From: a bacterium
Lineage (GTDB): Bacteria; Ratteibacteria; UBA8468
DNA: 22,466 nucleotides
Assembly: GCA_030637775.1 (NCBI GenBank)
Contig: DAOWFY010000149.1
Location: 1-22,466, forward strand
Reading direction: 5' to 3'
Position 1 is the first letter of the stretch. Every line of letters begins with the position of its first letter. The notes below the pieces were generated by a model. That model was not told the DNA's origin, ran no database searches, and worked only from the letters and a program-made list of their open reading frames with translations. A program made the position numbers and the translations under genes. Of the stretch, positions 15,890-22,466 are shown in pieces.

Positions 15890-16120
15890 ATGGCAAAAGC
15901 ATATTTAAAGGTTATTGTGGAGGCCGGCAAGGAGAAGGAAATAAAGGAGGCCCTTTTGAAGGTAAGTGGGATTGGCTCGGTAGACCTTACTGCTGGGGAA
16001 CAGGATATTATCGCTGTGATTACAGCAGGAAGTTACGAGGAGATTCTAAAATTGGTGGTAAATAGCATCAGGCCAATAGCCGGAATAAAGTCTACCAGCA
16101 CCAATTTGGTATTAGAATGA
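15890..16120 (+). CDS. Stand-alone Lrp/AsnC effector-binding (RAM) domain protein
   Basis: 76 residues with the alpha/beta ACT-like fold of the Lrp/AsnC ligand domain: AYLKVIVEAGKEKEIKEALLKVSGI, then GEQDIIAVITAGSYEEILKLVV, then IAGIKSTSTNLVLE. There is no DNA-binding part. Such short proteins form oligomers that may bind amino acids; the ligand here is unknown. It opens the Tol operon, and its stop overlaps the tolQ ATG (ATGA at 16117-16120), which suggests co-expression rather than a functional link that I can name. Confidence 0.8.
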   Translation: MAKAYLKVIVEAGKEKEIKEALLKVSGIGSVDLTAGEQDIIAVITAGSYEEILKLVVNSIRPIAGIKSTSTNLVLE

Positions 16121-16818
16121 GCGGAACCTTTATCTTTTCTTTTCAACTTTCGGGGTGGGTTGGTCGCTCCATTGTGATCATCCTTTTTCTGATTTCTATC
16201 TATTCCTGGACGATCATCCTTAAGAAGTTCTTCCTCTTTCGAAGGGTAAGGAGGGCAACAAGACGATTTTTAGCCGCCTCTCCCATGGGAGGTTCTAATC
16301 TTTCCCTTTTCTCAGAGGAGAAACAAAAGGTAAGAAAATTTGTTCATTCCCCTCTTTTTTCCCTTTATCAGAAGGGCTGTAGCGTCCTCTCTTCCCCGTT
16401 AAAAGGAGAGAGAAAAAAAATTTCCTTTTCAGAGATTGAAGAAATTAGAAATCTCTTAGAGACAGGGGCAGCCAAAGAACTCTCCTCTTTAGAGAATTCC
16501 CTTGTCGTTCTCGCCACTACAACAACCCTTAGTCCATTCTTAGGACTTTTAGGGACGGTCTGGGGAATTCTAAAGGCCTTCTTGAGTATGGGTTTGGAAG
16601 GTTCTGCCGGGATTGAGACCGTTGCTCCAGGAATTGCCGAGGCCTTAATTACTACGGTAGTTGGTCTTGTAGTGGCAATCCCGGCTTTAGTTTTTTATAA
16701 TTATTTCACCAACCATCTGAAGAATTTTGCTAATGAGTTAGACTCCTTCAATTCAGAATTTATTTCCTTCTTAAAGAGGCATTATGCTATAGGATATGAA
16801 ACTATCCCGAAAGTATGA
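16117..16818 (+). CDS. tolQ: TolQ/ExbB-type motor protein
   Basis: 233 residues. Three membrane segments are visible: about 10-32, about 128-152 (VVLATTTTLSPFLGLLGTVWGILKAF begins here) and about 170-196 (EALITTVVGLVVAIPALVFYNYF). The PFLGLLGTVWG motif and the long cytoplasmic loop fit TolQ, which with TolR uses the ion gradient to power the Tol machine. In the loop the segment SSPLKGERKK (residues about 90-99) is encoded by an inverted repeat and may be a small in-frame insert. Its 3' end overlaps tolR by 23 bp. Confidence 0.9.
   Translation: MSGTFIFSFQLSGWVGRSIVIILFLISIYSWTIILKKFFLFRRVRRATRRFLAASPMGGSNLSLFSEEKQKVRKFVHSPLFSLYQKGCSVLSSPLKGERKKISFSEIEEIRNLLETGAAKELSSLENSLVVLATTTTLSPFLGLLGTVWGILKAFLSMGLEGSAGIETVAPGIAEALITTVVGLVVAIPALVFYNYFTNHLKNFANELDSFNSEFISFLKRHYAIGYETIPKV
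16387..16412. repeat. Imperfect hairpin inside tolQ
   Basis: CTCTCTTCC (16387-16395) and GGAGAGAG (16405-16412) can pair with one bulged base. The encoded SSPLKGER lies in the variable cytoplasmic loop. It resembles purine/pyrimidine palindromes seen between genes in many bacteria; its status as an inserted element is tentative. Confidence 0.35.
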
Positions 16819-17197
16819 AGAAGCTCTGATCAGCCAGATCAATGTCACCAATCTGGTTGATGTGATGTTATCCCTATTAATCATCTTCATTATTGTGGCT
16901 CCGGTAATTCAACAGGGAATTAATGTCAGGCTTCCCACCGCCTCCGTCCAGAAAATTTCTGTTACCAAAAGCGTCATTATCAGTATCTCCAAAAGAGGAA
17001 ATTATTACCTTGGTAATAGGCGATATCGATTTCGTCAGCTAGCAAAAAGATTAAAGGAAATATCGAAAAAGAATCCAGAGATTTCGGTCATTGTGAAAGC
17101 GGACCGGTCGGTAGCATATGCTAAGGTAATAAAGGTTCTTGATGCTGTTCGGCAAGCAGGCATTGTAAAGGTGGGCCTGGCAACCAGAGGAAGATAG
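16796..17197 (+). CDS. tolR: TolR/ExbD-type protein
   Basis: 133 residues. A single membrane helix near 18-39 (NLVDVMLSLLIIFIIVAPVI) contains Asp22, matching the essential carboxylate of TolR/ExbD (Asp23 in Escherichia coli TolR). The periplasmic part with VIKADRSVAYAKVIKVLDAVRQAGIVKVGLAT is typical. The start overlaps the end of tolQ by 23 bp and gives the family length. Partner of TolQ in converting ion flow to force across the envelope. Confidence 0.92.
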   Translation: MKLSRKYEEALISQINVTNLVDVMLSLLIIFIIVAPVIQQGINVRLPTASVQKISVTKSVIISISKRGNYYLGNRRYRFRQLAKRLKEISKKNPEISVIVKADRSVAYAKVIKVLDAVRQAGIVKVGLATRGR

Positions 17198-17200
17198 ATA

Positions 17201-17845
17201 GTGAAGTCATTTTTAATTTCTGTTCTTGTTCACTGTTTAATAGTTGGGGTTCTCTTTTTTGCTCCCGGGATGCGAAGAATTATCTATACCGGAGATAGGA
17301 TTCAACCAGTTTACTTAGTCAAAGCGCCTAAAGTATCTTTCAAAGAGCACAAAGAAGAAGTAACATTTGTCCGAAGAAAAATATTACTCTCTTCTCCTCC
17401 CCTTGAGGTAAAGAGCCTTAAAGAGAAAATCTTGGAAAGGTATCAAGGAGAAAGAGAGAAGAAAAAACCTCGGGAAACATCAGAAGAAAAAATAGTAAAA
17501 GAAAAATCCATAGAAGCGGTAGTCAGAAGGGGGGCCTCCCTTCTTCTTCCTCCCAATTTCCCTTATAACTGGTATGTAGAGATATTGAGGGATAAGATCT
17601 ATACCAGTTGGTCACCACCGAGTAAATTCTCCATCCTCCAGGAAGAGGCAAATGCTGTTTTCTCTTTTAGAGTTCTTAAGGATGGAGCTATTGAAAGAAT
17701 AAGGTTAAAAAGAAGTTCAAAAATAGAGATTTTAGACCAATCTGCTAAAAAGAGCCTGGAGTCAATCAAGAGCCTGCCTCCCTTACCAGATGATTGGAAA
17801 CAAGACCATTTAGATGTTACGATAAGGTTCAGGGTGGAGGGATAA
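17201..17845 (+). CDS. tolA: TolA/TonB-like energy-transducing protein
   Basis: 214 residues from a GTG start three bases after tolR. One N-terminal membrane helix (residues about 3-21), a Lys/Glu-rich periplasmic spacer to about 110, and a C-terminal TonB/TolA-like domain: WYVEILRDKIYTSWSPP, then FSFRVLKDGAIERIRLKRSS and ALKSLESIKSLPPLP-like end. It would carry energy from TolQR to outer-membrane partners. The spacer is much shorter than in Escherichia coli TolA. Position between tolR and tolB supports the TolA assignment over TonB. Confidence 0.85.
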   Translation: MKSFLISVLVHCLIVGVLFFAPGMRRIIYTGDRIQPVYLVKAPKVSFKEHKEEVTFVRRKILLSSPPLEVKSLKEKILERYQGEREKKKPRETSEEKIVKEKSIEAVVRRGASLLLPPNFPYNWYVEILRDKIYTSWSPPSKFSILQEEANAVFSFRVLKDGAIERIRLKRSSKIEILDQSAKKSLESIKSLPPLPDDWKQDHLDVTIRFRVEG

Positions 17846-17848
17846 GAG

Positions 17849-19192
17849 ATGACTAAAGTTTGTTCGCTCGGGCTTTCTTATTCCTCGGCACTATCGTGCC
17901 TGCGGCATAACCGCCAGCTCGCTTACAAACCTCAATCATCTCCTGCAATTATTAAGGCAAAAAAGATAGGAACTATTATTATTCTCTATCTTTATTTTTG
18001 TGCTATTTTTTTCTTTGGAACAAAAGACCTAAGGGCAGCGGGGGTTCACCTCGATATTTCCCGGGAATTTGCCAGGAAGATTACCGTTGCCCTTCCTCCC
18101 TTCAAGGGAGATGCTGAAGGAAAAATAAGGGAAATTTTAGTATCGGATCTCTGGCGTTCGGGACTCTTTTCTCCTCTAAAAACTGAAGAAGACCAGTCTC
18201 TGGAAGCTGAATTACTGGTTAAGGTTAATTGCAGTTTAAGATCTGACCGTTTTCATTTAAAGGGCTGGCTTTACCAGACTTCTGGAAATAGATTCCTCTT
18301 TGGTGAGCATTATCAGGGAGAAAGATCGCAAATTCGAACCATCGTTCATAGTTTCGCCAATAGGATTGTGGAAAAAATTACGGGAGAAAAGGGTATTGCC
18401 TTTACAAGAATAGCCTTTATTTCAGACGAAAGTGGCTCAAAGGAGCTTTACATCGTTGACTACGATGGTCAAAACAAAAAAAGAGTAACCTTCGATAGGG
18501 TAATTACCACCTGTCCTGATTGGTCGGAGGATGGCGAAAATCTCATCTATCTTTCCTATCTTCACAACAGGACAGAAATATTTTTCCATAAGCTAAAAAA
18601 CGGTAGAAGAAAAATTCTTTCCTCCTATCCCGGCCTTAATGCCTTTGCCGATATTTCGTCTAAAGGCGAAATAGCCCTTACCCTCAGTAAGGACGGCGAC
18701 CCAGAAATCTATGCGATGAATAAGAATGGCTCGGCTCTGAGACGATTGACTTACCGAAAAGGAGTCGACGCCTCTCCCTCCTGGTCCCCGGATGGAAAAA
18801 GGATTGCTTTTGTCTCTGACAGAGGCGGCTCTCCCCAGATCTACATTCTCGAAAGATTAACAAAAAAAGTAAGTAGACTTACCTACCAGGGCTCCTACAA
18901 CACATCTCCCGCCTGGGCACCCCAAGGAAATTTTATTGCCTACACCTCAATGATAGAAGGAAGATTTGAGATTTGCGTAATTAATCTTGACAATGGTGAA
19001 TATACAGTATTGACCTCGGGTCCAGGGAACAAGGAAGGTCCCTCATGGGCCCCGAATGGCAGATTGCTTGTTTTCAGCAAAAGGCTTGGATATAAATCTG
19101 ACCTTTATCTACTTGACATCTATACCGAAGAGAGTTATCCTTTAATGAGCGGGAAAGGAAACTATACCAGCCCTGCTTGGTCCCCAAAATAA
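17849..19192 (+). CDS. tolB: TolB periplasmic beta-propeller protein with unusual N-terminal extension
   Basis: 447 residues. The N-terminal TolB domain (about 65-180) is followed by WD40-like propeller blades with repeating SWSPDGKRIAFVSDR, PAWAPQGNFIAYTS, PSWAPNGRLLVFSK and a final SPAWSPK. It works in the periplasm with Pal. ATG 17849 has GGAGG at 17836-17840. The signal peptide core (about 40-57, cut near LRAAG) is preceded by about 35 residues rather than the usual few. This extension (SLGLSYSSALSCLRHNRQLA part) is encoded by a structured repeat and is not related to TolB; no closer ATG, GTG or TTG exists before the signal peptide. Confidence 0.92.
   Translation: MTKVCSLGLSYSSALSCLRHNRQLAYKPQSSPAIIKAKKIGTIIILYLYFCAIFFFGTKDLRAAGVHLDISREFARKITVALPPFKGDAEGKIREILVSDLWRSGLFSPLKTEEDQSLEAELLVKVNCSLRSDRFHLKGWLYQTSGNRFLFGEHYQGERSQIRTIVHSFANRIVEKITGEKGIAFTRIAFISDESGSKELYIVDYDGQNKKRVTFDRVITTCPDWSEDGENLIYLSYLHNRTEIFFHKLKNGRRKILSSYPGLNAFADISSKGEIALTLSKDGDPEIYAMNKNGSALRRLTYRKGVDASPSWSPDGKRIAFVSDRGGSPQIYILERLTKKVSRLTYQGSYNTSPAWAPQGNFIAYTSMIEGRFEICVINLDNGEYTVLTSGPGNKEGPSWAPNGRLLVFSKRLGYKSDLYLLDIYTEESYPLMSGKGNYTSPAWSPK
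17858..17930. repeat. Structured repeat element at the 5' end of tolB
   Basis: Bounded by GTTTGT (17858-17863) and ACAAAC (17925-17930). Inside are a perfect hairpin GGCAC-TATC-GTGCC (17887-17900) and GCGG-CATAA-CCGC (17902-17914). It is read in frame as part of TolB, ahead of the signal peptide. This suggests insertion of a small mobile palindromic element just after the start codon. Confidence 0.6.
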
Positions 19193-19239
19193 GGTTCGGA
19201 AATTTCCCTTGCGGCACGCTACGAAAAACATTCCGAACC
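19193..19239. repeat. Inverted repeat directly after tolB
   Basis: GGTTCGGAA (19193-19201) pairs perfectly with TTCCGAACC (19231-19239) around a 29-nt loop, starting at the first base after the tolB stop. There is no T run, so a Rho-independent terminator is unlikely. It looks like a REP-type element, or marks the left edge of the inserted DUF4091 gene. Confidence 0.6.
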
Positions 19240-19240
19240 C

Positions 19241-21019
19241 GTGGAGAAAAGAAATAAGGAGGAAATTACGAGAAAAAGAAAGATAGCAATTTTGAGTGTT
19301 TCTGCTTTGGCTATCGGTCTGTTTCTTCTTACCTTTCCTGTTTTTACCGAGGCGGGGAAAATGCCTGAATACCTCCCAGAGGAAGAAAAAAGCATTGCCA
19401 ATACAGTTGACCCGTGGGGATTAGCCTTTAGCGATCAATTAGTGCGTTTCCGCAGCTATTTCTCTGAAAATGACAAGGCGCCTTTTTGCTTAGGATTAGC
19501 CCATGACTTAATAAAAATTTATCCCAACAAATATTGGTTTAGAGGGTCAACTTTCCCAGCAGATATACCGGCGAAGGAGACTGAGTTATTGTGGGCAGCT
19601 GCCGGCGAGGTTCAGTCTTTCCAAGTAGCAGTCTTGCCCCGAATAGGTACGCCAGAATCTACTTACTGTCTCAATGTCAAAATAAGGGGAACAAAAAAAG
19701 TAGAAGTACAAATATTTAGAGAGGTATTTGTTAAAGTTTCAGATAAAGCCGCTTATCCACGTTTTTCTTCCATATACTGGCCGGATCCCCTCATACCAGA
19801 GACCAAAGTCCACCTAAAAGGTCTGCAAGCAGGAGTCTTCTGGGTAGATATAAAACTGCCTGAAGATCTTCCTGCAAGCGTAGTCAAGTGCGAAGTAAGC
19901 CTAACCAGTGGAAAGAGTTGTGCGCAAATTATCGTACCCATTCATGTTGTCCTAGGGCTTAAATTGAAGCCTAAAGATTACCCATTTGTGGGTTGGTTTA
20001 GAACCAAAAGACTAACCTCTCAGCAGCGCAAAGGAATGTATAAGATGGTATTAGCCCACCACATGCAACCCATAGATGCTTTAAAAACTACTAACCCAGA
20101 GAAATTCGATTCTATGCATGATTTCTTGACCAAACACGGACAAAACATCTTTGAGTTAGATTTAAAGGCGGTTAAAAACGGGGCTTATCAGCATATTAAA
20201 AAAGAAGGTTGGTTAGCTCGATGTGTCATCTACAGTAATGCGGATGAACCTGACAGCGAAACCTTCCAAAGAAGAAATGTACCCTATTGCAAAAAAATTC
20301 ATAAGGAATATCCGGGTTTACGCGTTTACCTTGCCTCAGACTTCCATCCGCATATGGAGGAAGGTTGTGATATCTGGCTAACAGATTTATCTGCCAGTGG
20401 TTATAATCCTGAAAAGTTCCGGAAGCTTCGAAAGCCTGAACTCTGGCATTATTACTGCCATTTACCTATTCGCTGGCAGATGCGCACCCCTTTGGTATTG
20501 GCCCCTAATATGCAGATTGATAATTCTGCTTTGGAACATCGGATAGCCTTCTGGATATCCCGGTATTATGGTGCTCAAGGGGTGTTTCTCTATGCCGGCT
20601 TTATGCATCATCGTATACAAAAAGAGTTTTGGCAAACTTTAACCCTTTCAGATAAATTTTCTCCTTACCCATATGCAGGAGTCCATAATGGTAATGGTTT
20701 CATAGCCTATCCCCCCCGAGAGCCAAGTGGACCTGTCCTGCCATCACTGCGATTAAAAATAATCAGGGATGCCCTGGAGGATTTAGCGTTATTAAGAATA
20801 TGCGAGCAGATAATAAAAAAGAGAATGCTCCCTCGCACTCAATCCAAACAACTACGCAAATTACTTGATCCTAAACCGGACTTATTTGTCAATACTCATT
20901 ACTTCAATGCTCTACCAGAGACGCTATTAAATCGACGAAAAAAAATACTACAATTTCTGGCTCAGTATGTTTGCGATAAGGAGGGAAAGGTAAATAAATT
21001 TAGAGGGGTTATTCGTTAA
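19241..21019 (+). CDS. Secreted DUF4091-type (glycoside-hydrolase-like) protein
   Basis: 592 residues from a GTG. A signal peptide is visible (RKRKIAILSVSALAIGLFLL, cleavage near TEAG), so it is exported. The middle part has a beta-rich domain (about 100-245) and then a TIM-barrel-like region with SNADEPDSE at about 331-339, whose DEP motif resembles glycoside hydrolase catalytic sites. The C-terminal LKIIRDALEDLALL near 504 is the DUF4091 signature. The substrate is unknown. The GTG has no Shine-Dalgarno; AAGGAGGAAA is at 19256-19265 with only ACG or ATT nearby, so the true start is uncertain. It breaks the usual tolB-pal order. Confidence 0.75.
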   Translation: MEKRNKEEITRKRKIAILSVSALAIGLFLLTFPVFTEAGKMPEYLPEEEKSIANTVDPWGLAFSDQLVRFRSYFSENDKAPFCLGLAHDLIKIYPNKYWFRGSTFPADIPAKETELLWAAAGEVQSFQVAVLPRIGTPESTYCLNVKIRGTKKVEVQIFREVFVKVSDKAAYPRFSSIYWPDPLIPETKVHLKGLQAGVFWVDIKLPEDLPASVVKCEVSLTSGKSCAQIIVPIHVVLGLKLKPKDYPFVGWFRTKRLTSQQRKGMYKMVLAHHMQPIDALKTTNPEKFDSMHDFLTKHGQNIFELDLKAVKNGAYQHIKKEGWLARCVIYSNADEPDSETFQRRNVPYCKKIHKEYPGLRVYLASDFHPHMEEGCDIWLTDLSASGYNPEKFRKLRKPELWHYYCHLPIRWQMRTPLVLAPNMQIDNSALEHRIAFWISRYYGAQGVFLYAGFMHHRIQKEFWQTLTLSDKFSPYPYAGVHNGNGFIAYPPREPSGPVLPSLRLKIIRDALEDLALLRICEQIIKKRMLPRTQSKQLRKLLDPKPDLFVNTHYFNALPETLLNRRKKILQFLAQYVCDKEGKVNKFRGVIR

Positions 21020-21045
21020 ATCTGTGTCTAAAAAGGAGGAAAAGA

Positions 21046-21621
21046 ATGGGAAGAAAAATTGTAGTTTTGGGCATTATTGCTTTGGCTATTGGTCTGTGGC
21101 TTAATGGATGTGCTGCCTGGAGAAAGAAAAGACCGGTAAGTAAGATTGAGGTTGAAGTTGTAAAACCTACACCCGGTGTGGAAGAGAAAGCTAAGGAAGA
21201 AGCTCTCGCCGCCTTAAAGGGTAAACCTCTGCCCCTGGCCAAGGTGCCAAAGAAAAAGATTTTTAAAGAACCAGTTATTCAAGAAAGAGCTATCTTCACC
21301 GATATCCATTTTGACTTTGATAAATCGGTGATAAAACCAGAAGCTCGACCTACCCTCAATAAGGTTGCTTCCTGGCTGAAAAAGAATCCAGATACCCATC
21401 TTATGATTGAAGGCCATTGTGACGAAAGAGGAACGGAGGAATACAACCTTGCTCTTGGCGAGCGGAGAGCCCTCTCTGCCAGACGTTATTTAATTGGTCT
21501 GGGAATTTTATCGGAAAGATTGCATACCATAAGTTATGGGGAGTTAAGGCCTCTATATCCCAGACATAATGAGGAGGCCTGGGCGAAGAATCGTAGGGCC
21601 CATTTCCTCATCTCTGAATAA
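21046..21621 (+). CDS. pal: Peptidoglycan-associated lipoprotein Pal
   Basis: 191 residues. A lipoprotein signal with lipobox LNGC ends at Cys22. A charged linker follows and then the OmpA-like peptidoglycan-binding domain (about 83-190): HFDFDKSVIKPEA, IEGHCDERGTEEYNLALGERRA (in part), and a final KNRRAHFLI. It tethers the outer membrane to the cell wall and binds TolB. AAGGAGGAAA at 21033-21042 is a strong ribosome-binding site. The stop overlaps the next ATG (TAATG). Confidence 0.95.
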   Translation: MGRKIVVLGIIALAIGLWLNGCAAWRKKRPVSKIEVEVVKPTPGVEEKAKEEALAALKGKPLPLAKVPKKKIFKEPVIQERAIFTDIHFDFDKSVIKPEARPTLNKVASWLKKNPDTHLMIEGHCDERGTEEYNLALGERRALSARRYLIGLGILSERLHTISYGELRPLYPRHNEEAWAKNRRAHFLISE

Positions 21622-22304
21622 TGCGGTTAAAGCTTTTTCTTTCCTTTCTCTGTCTTCTTTTTTTCTGTGGTGGTGATTTAGCGACAAAGGATGATTTAAT
21701 CAAACAGGAAAAGGAACTTCAGACTATCAGAGAGGAGTTAAAAAAAATAAAGGAGGACCTTTTAGAAAGGCAGGTGAACTTAAGTGAGGAGATTTTATCC
21801 CTGAAGAACAAAATAGACGGGATGACGGGAAATATCTCCACAGAGGAGTATCGCTCAACTCAACAGGGAAAAAGGCTAAATCTTCTTGAGGAAAGTCTAT
21901 TGGCACTGAGGAAGAAAGAATCGGAAAATATCACTTCGATAAATGAGAATTTAGCTAATCTGCAAAAAGGTCTTCTTGAATTAAAAGAGGGGATTGAAAA
22001 ACTCTCCTCTGCTCAGAGAGAACTTTCCTTATCCCATAATGAAGAGAAAGAGGAAATAGAGAAAAAGTTACAGATTCTTTTAGAGGAGGTAACTAAGGAG
22101 AACAACAAACTGAGAAAAAGAATCGCCAAATTAGAAAAGGAAATCTATTCAGTCGGAGTCTATCATACGGTAAAGGAAGGGGAAACCCTCTCACTAATTG
22201 CTCAAAGGTATAAAATCCCTCTAAAAGAGATCATTAAGGCAAATAAGATTGAAGACCCCACGATGCTTGCTATCGGTCAGCGCCTCTTCATCCCCAAAAA
22301 ATAA
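21621..22304 (+). CDS. Coiled-coil LysM envelope protein at the cpoB/ybgF position
   Basis: 227 residues. A hydrophobic leader (about 3-15) ends at Cys16 (FFCGGD), a possible but non-ideal lipobox. Residues about 20-175 are almost continuous Lys/Glu/Leu heptads, a long coiled coil. The C-terminal LysM domain (about 181-225, YHTVKEGETLSLIAQRY and GQRLFIP) binds peptidoglycan. In Proteobacteria the gene after pal is cpoB/ybgF (coiled coil plus TPR); here LysM replaces TPR. A role linking the outer membrane to the wall is inferred from position and domains. Confidence 0.8.
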   Translation: MRLKLFLSFLCLLFFCGGDLATKDDLIKQEKELQTIREELKKIKEDLLERQVNLSEEILSLKNKIDGMTGNISTEEYRSTQQGKRLNLLEESLLALRKKESENITSINENLANLQKGLLELKEGIEKLSSAQRELSLSHNEEKEEIEKKLQILLEEVTKENNKLRKRIAKLEKEIYSVGVYHTVKEGETLSLIAQRYKIPLKEIIKANKIEDPTMLAIGQRLFIPKK

Positions 22305-22313
22305 AATACCGTC

Positions 22314-22340
22314 ATTTTTGAAGAGGGTACTGTCAAAAAT
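22314..22340. repeat. Inverted repeat after the LysM gene
   Basis: ATTTTTGA (22314-22321) is perfectly inverted to TCAAAAAT (22333-22340) with an 11-nt loop. It lies ten bases after the last gene of the Tol operon. AT-rich stem, so a weak terminator at best. Confidence 0.4.
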
Positions 22341-22364
22341 AAAATGAAAGAATTATGAAAGATA

Positions 22365-22388
22365 ATTGGGAGTATGTACATTCCCAAT
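22365..22388. repeat. Hairpin with boxA-like sequence downstream
   Basis: ATTGGGA (22365-22371) pairs with TCCCAAT (22382-22388), loop 10 nt. Shortly after it TGCTCTTTGAAAA (22399-22411) resembles a boxA antitermination element. The function is not known; it may belong to the leader of the next transcription unit. Confidence 0.35.
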
Positions 22389-22426
22389 AGAGTAGTTTTG
22401 CTCTTTGAAAATTTAAAAAGATAGAG

Positions 22427-22466
22427 ATGGCTGAAAAGATAGACTATTGGAATTGGAACTTACCCA
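22427..22466 (+). CDS. Possible start of a new gene, cut by the window edge
   Basis: ATG at 22427 opens a frame that stays open to the end (MAEKIDYWNWNLP). No good Shine-Dalgarno precedes it, only GAG next to the ATG. Thirteen residues are too few to identify anything. Confidence 0.3.
   Translation, partial: MAEKIDYWNWNLP

Noticed and set aside
15880-16065. Overlapping 61-residue frame starting near the RAM-domain gene
   Set aside because: It is out of frame with the clear RAM-domain protein and has no recognisable feature.

Overview
This window comes from a diderm (outer-membrane) bacterium of moderate GC content. It encodes a Kdo transferase (waaA/kdtA), a complete Tol-Pal block and the ribosomal silencing factor RsfS, which fits a Gram-negative-type bacterium. 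It also carries a bacterial V/A-type ATPase and an electron-transfer flavoprotein with a fused ferredoxin domain, which fits anaerobic life. The mix resembles uncultured candidate phyla such as Omnitrophota or Aerophobota, but I cannot fix the lineage without searches.

Layout. 1-2287: the end of a URO-D/methyltransferase-like gene, then etfB and a ferredoxin-fused etfA, all overlapping by a few bases. 2363-12483: a V-type ATPase cluster in the order K-E-C-F-A-B-D with four unrelated inserts: a winged-helix/MNT nucleotidyltransferase plus HEPN pair between K and E, a nitrilase-family hydrolase between C and F, a polyol-dehydrogenase-like gene between B and D, and a nitroreductase after D. Subunit I (the membrane a-subunit) and a recognisable G/H subunit are absent. 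12502-12587: tRNA-Leu(CAA), followed by a 119-bp segment that repeats the last part of the tRNA. 12780-14215 (minus strand): rsfS, then a GAF/HD-GYP c-di-GMP phosphodiesterase. 14328-15856: waaA and a small Sm-like protein. 15890-22304: one long operon with a RAM-domain protein, tolQ, tolR, a TolA/TonB-like protein, tolB, an inserted DUF4091-type secreted protein, pal, and a coiled-coil/LysM envelope protein. A possible new gene starts at the right edge.

How the parts work together. The V-ATPase links ATP to ion transport across the inner membrane. Its K subunit keeps all five positions equivalent to the Na+ ligands of the Enterococcus hirae rotor ring, so Na+ coupling is predicted. Together with the ferredoxin-ETF this points to an anaerobic energy metabolism with flavin-based electron transfer. 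The Tol operon maintains the outer membrane.

The most notable features beyond the genes are small palindromic or structured elements, several of them inside coding sequence and in frame: in etfA, at the very 5' end of tolB (making an unusual extension ahead of the signal peptide) and possibly in tolQ. Others lie between genes. A 16-bp perfect palindrome just ahead of the wHTH-MNT/HEPN pair is a good operator candidate. The DUF4091 gene starts with sequence that looks copied from the start of pal. rsfS appears to start at a non-AUG codon.
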